DNA from: Mesodorylaimus sp. YZB2_4
Lineage: Eukaryota > Nematoda > Enoplea > Dorylaimida > Dorylaimidae
Direction of reading: 5' to 3'
DNA length: 64,000 nucleotides
NCBI GenBank assembly: GCA_030248295.1
Contig: JASANH010000908.1
Span: 434,001 to 498,000 of the forward strand
Shown: one piece after another, positions 1 through 13,503 of the stretch
Layout: each line of letters starts with the position of its first letter
Position numbering within the stretch: position 1 is the first letter of the stretch
Program-made: the position numbers and the translations under genes
The notes under the pieces: generated by a model
What the model was told of the DNA's origin: nothing
The model's input: the letters and a program-made list of their open reading frames with translations, nothing else
Database searches by the model: none

Positions 1-169
1 GAAGGTTCAGAGCTCACCCGACATCATAGGAGGAGGCGAGCTAGTTCAGGAAGCGGAGATACAGGGAGGCGACATCCTTGCTTGCGAAGATTGACTGCTA
101 AACGAGGCTCTATTTAAGTGAGCAGAGTCAGAAAAATTTAACTAAAAATGACCGCTATCCCCACCCTAC

Positions 170-2595
170 CTCGTCCATAGTATAGTATGCCCGTGACCAA
201 TCCAACGATGCCCCCAGGCGTGTCAACTGGAGTCGGATCTTGTTCATCTTCTCTTCTTTCCATTTTCGACAATGCTCCACGAACTGGTCACGATCCATGT
301 CCACTCGCCGCACTCCTTTCTCGCGCATCAGCTGTTTCTCCACAACCACTTGCGTGGCTATTCCAGCGTGGTCATAACCAGGAACCCACAAAATCTGTTC
401 GCCTTTCATTCGATGCCTGAAAAGGAGGTTACAAGGTCGCCTGCATCTGATAACACCGAACACACTCGTGAGTCTGCCTGAATGTCCAAACCACTCAAAC
501 TAGTACTAGACTACAGTGCACAAGCATCAAATCAAGGTACCTCTTGTCAGTTGGTTAAGGAGTTTGTAAGCCTCGCAGCTATGAGGGCCATGACCAATGG
601 CAGGGGATTATCGATCACCCTGGCTGGATGTTTCAGCCGCAGGTATAGTCCTCGACTAGTCAGGGTTTTCGCCCGCAGACAGGGCCGCTTCCCTCCCACT
701 CCCGCAAGTGCTTGGTTGCACGTTGCTCCTGTACTTCTTGGGACAACAACCAGGCGAGTTTATTTCAGTTTGGCTGGCAGCGGCAGTTCTCGCTTGTCAG
801 AGAGGATGACCAGAATTCGATGGCAGTTTATTTCTTCTTCCCTGGCCTTGCTCTAGGCGACCACTCCAGACGGATGCTGCACAAGTAAAGAATCAGGAGA
901 GACCAGCGGGACCACGCGGCCTCGCTCTAGCATTCCGGATCAAAAAGGGACCCTATGAAGGCAAGGAGCTCATCCCATCAACCTGCACGTACCATCTCAG
1001 CAGCACATCCTCGATGGCCACCGTCAGCGCATGTCCAATATGCAAATCACCCGTCACATTCGGGGGAGGTAGGCACATCGAAAAGGGTCGTTTCCTCCCC
1101 TGGCCTGGCCGATACCTAAACTGTCCATTCCGTTCCCACCAGTCATACCACTCGCCTTCAACCCAGGTCGAGTCGTAAACTGCTGGTCTTGCACCTGAAA
1201 TAATGTTGGCTAGTGTAATAGGCGTGGACTAGGCATGTGCTATGCCCTCTGAGCACTTCGGGCTCAGGTCCGACAGAACCCCTTTGACGGCCGGCACGTG
1301 CGGCTGCTCCCCGAGTTGTGAGTTTACACGGCCTTATTGGTGTGGGATAGTAAAACGTATCAATAAGTGTCCGTGGACTGCGTGGGTTGCTTCCTGGCTT
1401 GAGCCATCCTCTGGTCAGCCCTCGTTCTATCCTAGGGCGAGCCAAGGATTTCACTAGCGTCCGACCCCTGTCCGAGTAGCGTTTAACCAGGTCCCGGGCT
1501 CATGCAACAGTTTCCAAGACATTATTGTGCTCTGTGCTTTGTGTTTGAATGCATCTCACGATCAGTCAGCATTGACGACTTTAAGCTTTTGTGACACCCC
1601 TCTGAGGCCTTTTGTGATCTTCACTGAAGGAATCGAAAAGAATTTTCTCCAAGATAGCATCGCTTGCTGCACACCCGGACTTGGGCGGGGGGGAAGGGAC
1701 AGGCGCATACCCTTGGCCCCCCGAAAACCGGGGGGGGGGGGGGGGGGAACTCTAAAATTTTGTAGGAGAAAAAAAAGTGGTCCCGCGGGGCGGGGGGGTT
1801 TGGGTTTTAGGTACTCTGAGAGATGACGCCCCAAACTGCTGGCTCCGTGCAGAGTGTGATAGGCGTGTTTGGCCTACGGGGAAGATTGTCTATTTGGCTG
1901 CGTTCGTTGGCTGGTCGATACACTCTCCCTTCGCGAGGCAGAAACCCGACGGGTTCATGTCTGGCTCGTGCGACTAGGTGGCCTGCCCGGAGTGTTTTTG
2001 ACCCCCCCCCCCCCCCCCGCGGTACCTTCTCCAATGTACGGCCATTCAGACTGTTCCACGGAAAATGGATTGCCGGACAGGCCTCCACAGCAGTGAAAAT
2101 GCTTTTATTGGTCACTCCCTCCAGCAATAGAGCCAGAAATTTTAGTGTTAGTGTGTTTAGAAACCATCAAGTACAAGGCGCTACAGTAAAAACCCCACTA
2201 GGACAGGCTCGTAATCTAAGGAATCTCTCACGTATACTGATCCCACTTTACTATATCTCCAGGTCGGTACACTTGGAGATCTTATATTCTGGGGGGCATC
2301 ACTTACAGCACAGTCTGCACTGGCCGCGGTTAGTTACCCATGCTGTCAGGCACCGTGATAGTCTGCCTTGGCACTGACCAACTGACACTACCACGAAACA
2401 GGTCTGAACTCCCAACCATGTTTTCAGGGTCGACCCGACCCGCTTACCTTTTTCAGGACGCCTACTCGTCGAAGCACTGCTGCAACAGCAAGTGGCACTC
2501 ACACTAAACGACCGTCGTACTTGGCCAAGCTTGAAGTAACTTCGTCTGAGCAGACCGATCGACATTGGCCTAAAATGGACATCCCCGCTCTCCAT
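170..2595 (-). CDS. VARS2: valyl-tRNA synthetase, mitochondrial type (5' part; gene continues off the left edge)
   Basis: Three exons join in frame: 2448-2595, 993-1194 and 170-416 (199 codons so far), and a GTAGGG donor follows position 170. Exon 1 starts at ATG 2595; a second ATG at 2565 opens a basic, Ser/Arg-rich, acid-free segment that looks like a mitochondrial presequence. Exon 2 carries the class I synthetase signature [16 protein letters not shown], with the HIGH ATP-binding box. Exon 3 has the [20 protein letters not shown] block and the KWKEEK...LGASLDW block typical of ValRS. The enzyme charges tRNA-Val with valine. The wording is closer to animal VARS2 than to cytosolic VARS1 as I remember them, and the presequence agrees, but VARS1 is not excluded. 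The first intron (1195-2447) holds repeats and homopolymers. The remaining catalytic, editing and anticodon domains lie outside the window. Confidence 0.85.
1369..1460. repeat. dispersed repeat, copy 1
   Basis: About 90 bases starting GTCCGTGGACTGCGTGGG and ending near AGCCAAGGATTTCAC are nearly repeated at 34967-35060. Here the repeat lies in VARS2 intron 1. I see no terminal repeats or coding capacity. Confidence 0.75.
1687..2020. repeat. homopolymer-rich stretch in VARS2 intron 1
   Basis: G runs lie near 1688, 1731-1747 and 1791-1797, and a C run near 2004-2019, separated by short mixed sequence. The three-frame openness here is compositional and nothing gene-like is supported. Runs of this length are prone to sequencing and assembly error. 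Confidence 0.7.
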
Positions 2596-2672
2596 TCACT
2601 GCACCCAGCCCTTCATAGATTGGCCCGTAACGCAGGCTCTGTTTAATCGGCTAACCACCAAGTCACATCTTG

Positions 2673-2678
2673 TTTATT
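2673..2678 (-). terminator. candidate poly(A) signal of EXOSC5
   Basis: AATAAA on the minus strand about 15 bases after the EXOSC5 stop codon (2694-2696) and about 78 bases before the VARS2 ATG. Position and motif fit a cleavage and polyadenylation signal. Confidence 0.5.
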
Positions 2679-2693
2679 ACACCTCAACCAAGA

Positions 2694-3419
2694 TCACTCG
2701 TCCACGAACTCCATCCTCCTACTGAACCTCTTCTCCACCACTGTCCTGTACAATCTGAACACATCATCGGCCCGACTGCCAGCTAGGTCCTCGGCCTTCT
2801 TCAACTGCTCCCTACTGACCAGGCCTTCCACTGAGCACGCACACAACGCCCCCTTCCCTCCACCCCCATCCTCACCCATCAGCACACCAGGAGATTCAAA
2901 GACGAACACCATCCTCGCTTCCACACGGCCACTCTCCATCTTCGAATCCGGCTCCACCACGACCACAGGCCCGTCCTCGGTGCTCCTGAGGACACATTCG
3001 ACACCAGCGAACACCGTCCTCATCGGCACGCCGGCATCGAGCAAAGCCAGACAGGTGGCGTTGATGGCGGCAGCCGTCAGCGACCCGTCGTTGTGCAGTT
3101 CTTGTACCGTCATCACGATCGCCGCTCGAGGGAACTGCTTGGTCAGCACGCACGACTCGCACACCGTCCGCACATGCCTCTCCACACTCCGACCAGCCTT
3201 CGTATTGCTGCTCGCCATCGATCCACCCACCTTGCTATGAAAATACACTTCCACCACCGCCCGATCACCAACTTGCTTACTCGACCTCACATCGCCAGGC
3301 CCGTTCACCGACGCCACAACCACCGTCTTGCCCAAACTGTACAGGCAAGACCCATCCGCCTTCTGAATGAACCCCAGTTCGCATTTCCGACCACGCCCTT
3401 TGCTCGCCGAGTCCGCCAT
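2694..3419 (-). CDS. EXOSC5: exosome core subunit Rrp46 / EXOSC5
   Basis: An intronless 241-residue protein from ATG 3417-3419. It matches the RNase PH fold of EXOSC5 along its length: an N-terminal GFIQKADGSCLYSLGKT strand, the GPGDVRSSK loop, the RTVCESCVLTKQFPRAAI helix, NDGSLTAAAINATCLALLDAGVPM, then a Val-rich strand followed by KMESGRVEARMVFVFES. EXOSC5 is one of six PH-like ring subunits of the 3'-5' RNA exosome; in animals it is structural, not catalytic. Length is close to the human 235 residues. It sits between UAP56 (stop 381 bases upstream) and VARS2 (ATG 98 bases downstream) on the same strand. Lack of introns is unusual beside its intron-rich neighbours. EXOSC4 or EXOSC6 are less likely given the DAGVPMR motif. 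Confidence 0.88.
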   Translation of the reverse strand: MADSASKGRGRKCELGFIQKADGSCLYSLGKTVVVASVNGPGDVRSSKQVGDRAVVEVYFHSKVGGSMASSNTKAGRSVERHVRTVCESCVLTKQFPRAAIVMTVQELHNDGSLTAAAINATCLALLDAGVPMRTVFAGVECVLRSTEDGPVVVVEPDSKMESGRVEARMVFVFESPGVLMGEDGGGGKGALCACSVEGLVSREQLKKAEDLAGSRADDVFRLYRTVVEKRFSRRMEFVDE

Positions 3420-3800
3420 CGCCTATCAAAGCCCCGTCCCTCAGTCACGGTCACTCAGTCCATCTCGCAAAATGCTGGCTCTTAACCATGGCCACTAAAA
3501 GCATGCCAGTCCGCGAGTCACTGCGCCTTTACTTTCCAAACACGACGCTCGCTGTCCGCACGAAGGTCTGCGAGGACACATGTAACACTGCACACATCCT
3601 GATGATCCTGTGGGGTACCCATTGTGTACACGGAAACACATTACATAAAAAAGTTCCAAAAAGCGTTTCCTTTTGTCGATCAAGACTCAAATGCGATGTA
3701 ATTAGACAGTAATGTTTAACAACAAAATTCAATTAATTACGAAATAAAATGAAACGTCCATAGCTTCCCCGAATACTCGCCAACAGATCGATTATCTCTT

Positions 3801-6311
<2,511 letters not shown>

Positions 6312-7006
6312 CTTGATTTCAAATTAAATGATCTAAACAGATGTCGCCCAATGGCCGGATTAGTTGACGGCAATGGCATGATGAATACGCGGTGGGTGCA
6401 GATTAGAAATTTTAGCCCAACAGGAACTTTTGCAACTAACGAAACATTGAAAAACGACCAAGACGGCAATATTTACTGGGAAATCCAAGGAAGATCGACG
6501 AAAACCAGACACGGAATGAAAGAATATATATCGACTGACCTGCCTTTATAAAAAATATGACGAATTTCCCAAACACGATTTGATTTCTAACGATTTCCAA
6601 TCAATAACACGAGCAAGAGACTGCGAGAAAACGAACGAAACGGAATCGTCGACGCACTCCGAAATTCCGCCTATACCAACACGGCTATAACAATACTCCA
6701 GCACGACATCATTGTACCTGAGCATCCGATTTGAAAAAACGCGGTAAAACTGGCGCTCGACATCAAGGGTTTTGTCTTTGCAAAAATCAGTTAGCAGCAA
6801 GTTTCAATTCAGTGTTTAGCAACATACGATACACAACCCTATTTACTGCAACCGAAATTACAGAAATGGTATGGTCTATGCCGACAGACACTGGTCACAA
6901 TGTGGTTACATCTAGAGTTACAGTACTGTACGTATATCATAGACATGACACAAATAATTTCTTTCATTTTGTTCCCGTAATCTACGACCAATCAGTGGCA
7001 CCCATC
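6312..7006. other. UAP56 upstream / FBXO9 downstream spacer
   Basis: AT-rich spacer between the UAP56 ATG and the FBXO9 stop, presumably holding the UAP56 promoter and FBXO9 3' UTR. I see no convincing exon; the short open frames have no recognisable similarity. Confidence 0.5.
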
Positions 7007-8990
7007 TTATTCTAACGGCGCCTCAGAAGCGGCCGAAAAACTTTTGACTCTTGAAAAATGCATCGGCGGAAAACTTTCATCGCATAAATCAAATTTTGAT
7101 GTCGAAGTTTGTCCATTGCGATATCGAGCTGTCACTTCGTAGTTCGACCACGACAGCTGGATGTGACGACGACGTTTAATCGAATTGATATTAAGAACCT
7201 GAAAAAAACTAAGGTTGCGTACCAACCTGATATCACAGCCACGGTAATCTTACCAATGAAAATATGTGATCCATCAAATCATTCTGTTGTTTCACTAATC
7301 GATTTCGAATATACGGCGATGTCGTCGAGTCAATATTACTCTTTCTTGTCAGCACGCCAGCAACGCAGTTATGACCAACCAATCGATAGGTGCCTTTGAC
7401 TATACCTTGCAATCGTGGATGCTTCCATTTCATGCCATGAACCACGGCCGATGGATCGTCAGGTGTGGTCAGCATAAACATTGTGCCTGAACAAAAAGAC
7501 AGAGAGGAGTCTCATCTGTACTGATCACGTGATCAGTACAGATGAGACGAGACATCCGTGATCAGTTCAGATGAGATGAGTCATCCGTGATCAGTTCAGA
7601 TGAGATGAGTCATCCGTGATCAGTACAGATGAGATGAGTCATCATTCATCAGTACAGCAACTATTACTTACCATCGGCGAAGAATTTCAAATATCGATAG
7701 TAAATGACCAGATGCCATGGGCGGTAAAATTGATCCTGATAAGCCGTTTCGCCATGACGCACGTAACTGATCTTCGAAATGTAAACACCGTTGAACCAAA
7801 CGTGTGGCCGCTCGACGTACATGTGACGCCAAGTTGGATAAACAGAGTTCAGTGGCCCCAAACGAACTCCCCAGACTTTCAAGCATGCCAACCGCCACAA
7901 CTCTGGATCGCGAGCAGCTATGTAGAACCCGCAGCATACCTGAAAAATATATCAAATCGTGATGCAGCTGTGAGCCACGTCATCGATGACACTTACCAAA
8001 GAAAGCTGTTCCAATTGGCGCATATCCAATTCGGAGGAGATAACCCACTTGAAAACATGCATCAGAACTTCGGTAGGTAATTGCGAAATATGCAGCCCCA
8101 TCTCAATTGTTTCCCGGTTTAATTTCTCATCTGATTGATTCGAATTATTATCTTCACCCACGCTATCATCGCTAGTGGCTGGTAAGCACAGGCTTCTTCC
8201 TCCGGTAGTGATAAACAGGCGATGACGGAAGATCTCAATCAGTTGTTCAGGGGTCGTCGATTCGGGGAGCTCGCCCGTATCGTAGCCACGTTGCTTATCT
8301 GAAAAACCAAAGGCAATAGAATAGGAATGGTTGAAAATATAGTTGACTGACCTCCACCCGACTCCGATGCCACCATAGCATATGTCCTTCCACCCGCCGA
8401 TGTTGCTGAATTCGACGATACGAGTAAGCGCTTTTCGATATCTGGCACCAACTGCAAGGCCTGACGATAGAACCGAATGGCTTCATACATTTTTCCTTGC
8501 CGTTCCAAATCGATTCCAATTTGAAATAGACGACTCGCTTTTTCTACCAAATCAATATTTGCAGCTGGTTCCGTCGGCTTTTTCAAATTTTGATCATCGA
8601 CGACCGATGGTGAAGATTCTTTTGAAGATTTAGAGCTAGCTGCAGAGGCAGCAACTGCGGGACTTGCATCACGAGAATTCGTTTTCGACCTCGAAATGCC
8701 TGCATTTTGCAATTCGTTTCGCCATTGCCGTCGAAATTGTTCCAAAACGTTTTCCGTTTCCGGTTCGCCATTTCTCTTTGATTCTGCATCTTGATCAAAA
8801 ACGGTGTCCTTCTGGCCGCCGTCGTTGGCGATTTGTTCAGGCTGAGACCGAATTTCGTCGTCCAATAATGATCGTAAATGCGTCTCGACCGATCTACCGA
8901 TATTGGAGGAGGAGGAGGACTCCTCGTCTTCTCCTTCGCCCGTCGCTTCCGTTCCACCTCCACCGCCAGAGGTCCGACCTTGTGCTTCCT
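7007..8990 (-). CDS. FBXO9: F-box only protein 9 (first exon not located)
   Basis: Exons: about 8990-8352 (its 5' acceptor CTTTTAG is seen but the ATG exon is not), 8298-7997, 7939-7672, 7496-7254 and 7198-7007. Order: an acidic/Ser linker; [12 protein letters not shown]; a TPR-like segment ([31 protein letters not shown]); the F-box ([33 protein letters not shown]); then the family C-terminal domain with [39 protein letters not shown] and MLTTPDDP, ending [16 protein letters not shown]. This order matches vertebrate FBXO9, a substrate adaptor of SCF (Skp1-Cul1) ubiquitin ligase linked to TTI1/TEL2 turnover. The 7497-7671 intron carries a palindrome and tandem array. Confidence 0.92.
7509..7660. 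repeat. perfect palindrome plus 29-bp tandem array
   Basis: 7509-7548 is a perfect 40-bp palindrome with arms GTCTCATCTGTACTGATCAC and its reverse complement and no spacer. The right arm leads into about three to four copies of a 29-bp unit (GAGATGAGTCATCCGTGATC then AGTTCAGAT) up to about 7660, so the palindrome and the tandem units share sequence. All of it is inside an FBXO9 intron, ending a few bases from the donor at 7671. Confidence 0.9.
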
Positions 8991-10727
8991 AAAAGCACAG
9001 CTTAAAATTACAACTCTTGTACATTAATTGAACTGTAATTCAATGCCGATACGCCTTGCCCCTAAAATACGCATACCATGGTTCATTCAAATTTTTCGAA
9101 GTTTTTAATAAGAACGTAGATTTCCCAGCGCGAATTCAGCTGACGGAACAGCAATCTATCGATCGAGCTTGTACTTCCGTCCAAAGAACTTGCACCACAA
9201 AACTATCTAGAACCAGGCGATCACGCAAATGGAATGGTGCCAACTGTTCGCCAGCTGGTCCAGCCAGCAGCCCGGTTAGAAATATTGCAATAAGAAGTCG
9301 AACCTGCAAATCCAAGCGGCACTTTTAAATTACATTCGCACCGAGGCCAGATGATAATCTTACATTGAGGGCCCCAAAAAGCTCACTATGGTTTAACAGT
9401 TTCTTCCCGCGCCTTATAATGATTGATAAAAAACAAGCGTTTAAAACCCGAAGTGATGCTTTCTGCTTTGGTACACATTTCTGAACCGATAGAAAAGTTT
9501 GTCATTTCTTCAGATGTCGGCGATCCATGCACTGCTTACACACTAGTTGTAAGACGAACTCTCCGAATATTGCCCAGGGAACTTTACACTATTATGTGAT
9601 ATCCTCCTACCGTGTTGTGACATTGGATTATCCAGCCAGCCCAATAGTGCAAATCGACGTTGGGTCATTTCTCATTCTACCGCGCGCAGCAGACAACGTC
9701 TGGTAGGCGCGGTAAGTTTAATTACGAAAATCAGAGACTTGCGACTTCCGGTGTTTTTTGACGGCTTACTGTACTTTAATGGGGCGGGGTCATGATGGAG
9801 GTGGCCTCGCGATAGACATTTGCAAGGTACATACTTGCAAATCTGATTAGATACCTAAAAGTCTATTTGCGCAACAAAGTCAAAAACTACTTTTTGCGGA
9901 AAAAGGAGAACGGTGTTTTTTGCTTTCAAAAAAATTCGATTTCTATTATTCTTCCTTTCTTAAATCTTTACTCAATTTGTTGCAATGTTAGATTTTTAAC
10001 AAAGAAATTTCTGGCATTTTTGGCCGGTTTTTAGACTTTATGTCTTCACGATTTCATTATTTTTTTCAATGAGACCGCGCTGGCATCGAAGAAAAAGCTT
10101 TTTCGGGTTCTTTCTATTCTTGGCTCAGAATCTCTCGACGATAGAGTTTTTCTGATATTCTTTAGAAACTGAATTTATGCACCGTAAAAAACTAAATTTA
10201 AAAAAGTTCGCGCTATTGTTTTCTTGAAAAACTAGTCTGTCGGTCTTTTTTTTATTTCCGCAACTGATTAAAATGCTTCTCAAATTTATGCATATTTTTG
10301 GCCTTTTCACACTTTTGTACTTTCTAATCCTACCTTCAATGACGACTGGCACCGTGCACTGGACACATTTGTAATGCAGCAGCTGCCACCCGCGGTGCAA
10401 ATCACCTTTGGACTCCTCTATTAGCTTCCTTTACTTCCGTTGTCCGGACTACGGGCTATATATGTGAGAGCTGGTTTCTAGGCCGCCAGCTGTCGTCATT
10501 GTGGAGGGGAGAACGAGCGTAGCTTGCCACAACCTACTCCTGGCCCTCTTCACTCTTATAAGTTTACTCTTCACGCAACCAGTTTCACCAACACGATGGC
10601 CTAGTGCGTATGCTCTGGCAACTTTGGCTGACTTCACTGATGGCTGTGCCAGGCGCCGTGCTTACGCGCTCCAAGATTCACCTTCATCAAAAAGTTTGAT
10701 GCACTTTTTTTAGGATCAAGTTTTGCC
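8991..10727. other. FBXO9-AGPAT intergenic region
   Basis: The FBXO9 5' exon and the AGPAT promoter should be here. I could not identify an FBXO9 ATG exon with a matching donor. The stretch is AT-rich with several T/A runs, and the open frames show no recognisable domains. Confidence 0.4.
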
Positions 10728-13119
10728 ATGGAGTGCGCTTTCTCGCTATGGAATATTATCAAATGGACAATCCTAATCAGTGCCTTGCTAGCGCCCTTAC
10801 TTTGGGTTATCAGCCCAAAATTTCGATATTATCTGAAAATATTCGGCTTCTATTTCATTGTATTTTCCATCAGCAATGTTTTAGTGTTTTGTTGCTTGCC
10901 ATGGCCATTTGATGTTACGAATATGCGGTAAGTTGGAGAATGCAAGGATGGCAGGGCTTGCACGTCCTGACTGACCACTGACCCATTGCAGAACATGCGG
11001 CTGGCTTCTTCTGAAAACGTGCAGTATATTTGGAATCAAATGGGAACTACGTGGCGAGGAGAAAATGAAGAAAGTGACCGGTCCTTGTATTTACGTCTGC
11101 AATCATCAGAGTTCATTGGACAGTATCGGTACGTACACGAAATTACAGATTTGCCGGGTGCTAGGTCCTAATCGATACGTGTTACCAAGTAACAGCGTGC
11201 GCCTTGCGCAATGACTCATTCTCTTCGCTCACCACCTTTTCTTATCCATCAATATTTTCATCGATCACATTTTCTGGCGCACGCTAAAGCACTACGCGCT
11301 TTACAATGCGCCAGAAAATTTTTTAAAAGTCAAAAGGCGGGAAAATTTTTTTAGTCTTGTTGCTGCAAGGTTACGTTTTTTTATGGCACCGATAATTTTA
11401 GGAATGATGGAAATGTGGCCAGATCGTTGTGTGCCTATGATCAAAAAGTCATTAAAATATTCGGGCCCATTTGGTCTATGTGGTATCCTGGCGGGAGTCG
11501 TATTCATTGATCGCTTCAGTAAGGAGAAAGCCATCGAAACATGCGACAAAGCTCTGAAGTACATGAAAGAAAAAAATGTAAGTTCTTACTTTCTGGAGGG
11601 CCATTTTTTGGCAGTCTGATATAGTCCGATCCTCATAGCATCTTTATTCATAGCCAAGCACTATACTGCGCATTCGAGGGTCAAGGAGCACGGGAATTGT
11701 GCATTATTTTTTACCTAGGCGGGAGTCGAACCATCCCCTGTAAGTGCGCAAAAGCGTGAGAGGCAGACGCATGAACCCCGCGGCCACGACCCGGCAAGCC
11801 CCAGTGCCTGTAGGTTCTGTGCTACCGAACGGAATGATCGGTTCAGAATTTGCAAGTAACCAAAATTCAGGACAGCTGATCGAGTTCTCCAGTTTACAGC
11901 AGTGTAGACTACATGTACAGGACTCCTGTAATTGGCTGCCAGAGGAGCCTTCGCAGGGCCAGCAGGTTTCGAAATTATACAGAACTCAGAATCAACAAAA
12001 CCTTTGTGCCTCCGAGGCTTAGATCCAGATTGACAAACAAACATTTGAAATCGGTTAGATTGGAGCTATGCTGTATTATAGCCCTAAGCAAAGGGGCCCA
12101 GCGTCTCAGGTCTACGGTACGGCATTCCGTTGACCACTAGCGGCATGAAACTGTCATCAGTCTCGAGATTCAAATGGCTCTGATTTGCCTACTCGACAAA
12201 TATGATTCTAGCGCTTTATTCTCCAAAGTGCACCCAGTCTGTGGAATGAAGCTAAACATCAGCTGCATAACACGTCATTTCCTACTTTATCCGCAGCTAA
12301 GCACTCATTGTACAGCGCACCCAAGGGCTAAGGAACACATTTGACAATCATTTTTACGCAGATGGGAGTCGAACCCTCCCCTATAAGTGCGCGCCCAGTG
12401 GGAGGCAGACGCCTACCGCTAGACCACAGACCCGGGCCTAACGCTACATTCTACTGCTTAGGGTCAATAAACCATTAGATATTGCAGCATTGCCTTCTCC
12501 CACCTTCTATTGGTGCTTAACATGGTCGGGATCGGCGCGCCTTTCCTCTCTGATCTGTCTAGCAGTCACGTGTCATGGCAAACTGTATCCGCAGCTTGAC
12601 ACCATACCGCGCACTCGAGGACTTTTATCCAAGAGGGAGTCGAACCCTCGTTCACACCTAGACCGGAAAAAACCGTAGAAGTCACCTGTAAAACCTTCAA
12701 TAATTTTTAGGTCAAACTTTGGGTCTTTCCTGAAGGCACCCGAGGCCGCGAAGACGCAATGCTGCCATTCAAGAAAGGCGCTTTCCATTTGGCCATCCAG
12801 GGACAACTCCCCATCGTGCCTGTTGTATTCTCCAAATATTCTTTCTTTTACAACAAAAACGAAAGAAGGTTCCGAGACAGTAAGTCCATGTTCTCTACGC
12901 TGATAATGCCCCGTCTCGATGGCCAGTCCATCCTATCTTGACATTTCAGGTGGCTACGTGATCATGCAAGTATTGGACCCAATCGACACTACAGGTTTTA
13001 CCAGTGACAACGTGTCCGAGCTGGCCGAGCAGGTCCGTGCAAAAATGATGGAAGTTTACGAAAAGATTAGTCCAGAGGCAGCCGAAAAATATGAAGCAGA
13101 AAAAGTTGCTGGCAAATGA
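10728..13119 (+). CDS. AGPAT: 1-acyl-sn-glycerol-3-phosphate acyltransferase (AGPAT1/2 type)
   Basis: Five exons keep phase: 10728-10927, 10992-11128, 11402-11577, 12711-12879 and 12950-13119 (283 residues). The N-terminus has two hydrophobic segments (about residues 10-30 and 35-55). Catalytic motif I is CNHQSSLDSI (the NHx4D box) across the exon 2/3 junction. Motif II lies in GGVVFIDR-like GILAGVVFIDRFS, motif III is VFPEGTR at the start of exon 4, and motif IV follows at QLPIVPVVFS. The enzyme acylates lysophosphatidic acid to phosphatidic acid in the endoplasmic reticulum membrane, the second acylation in glycerolipid synthesis. Length matches human AGPAT1/2 (about 280). Intron 3 is long (1133 bases) and holds three SINE copies; the other introns are short. 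Confidence 0.93.
11653..11790 (-). mobile_element. tRNA-derived SINE, family A
   Basis: The minus strand shows a tRNA-like head (GGCAGACGC and GGGAGTCGAACC on the plus strand, i.e. a GGTTCGACTCCC B box), followed by a tail containing the family core (reverse of TGCGCATTCGAGGGTCAA). It lies in AGPAT intron 3. The A box is degenerate and the copy looks old. Confidence 0.7.
12290..12440 (-). mobile_element. tRNA-derived SINE, family A
   Basis: In AGPAT intron 3. The reverse complement begins with a box A-like TAGCGGTAGGCGTCTGCCTC, then a GAGGGTTCGACTCCC B box, then a degenerate core and tail. Same layout as 18378-18540. Confidence 0.75.
12575..12665 (-). mobile_element. tRNA-derived SINE fragment, family A
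   Basis: Partial copy close to AGPAT exon 4. It retains GGGAGTCGAACCCTCG (reverse of a B box) and the CGCGCACTCGAGGA core, but most of the tRNA head is missing. Confidence 0.6.
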
Positions 13120-13503
13120 GTCTAAAATACGGCCTTCTGTGCTGGCACTCCGTATGGCCAGGCCAAAATGGTGCGGTGCTCTTTGCGTATAACATTTTGC
13201 TCGATTTTCGTGTCAGGTCTGCTAACTTTTGATTGAGCGTTTTCTAGATTTCTACTCAGTCATTAACCACACGTGTTGTGACCAACTGACCATGTGTTTG
13301 ATTAAACGTGTTTGCCCAAAGTACCCAAAAACTACGCTTTGCATGTGCTTAGGCTAAGCTGCATTCACTAATGCGCCACTCTGGCGAGCAAATGCTAATC
13401 ATGCAAATGAAACTGCGTCAAAGACGTGATACAAAGCAGCTTCGACTCCCACCATGAGCACAGCCAAGCATGATGGAAGGCATTAGCACGGCCAAACATA
13501 GCA

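Noticed and set aside
482..856. A 124-codon plus-strand frame
   Set aside because: It lies wholly inside VARS2 intron 2 (417-992) on the opposite strand and shows no recognisable protein.
7509..7660. CRISPR-like array
   Set aside because: The units are adjacent without unique spacers, in an intron of an animal gene.
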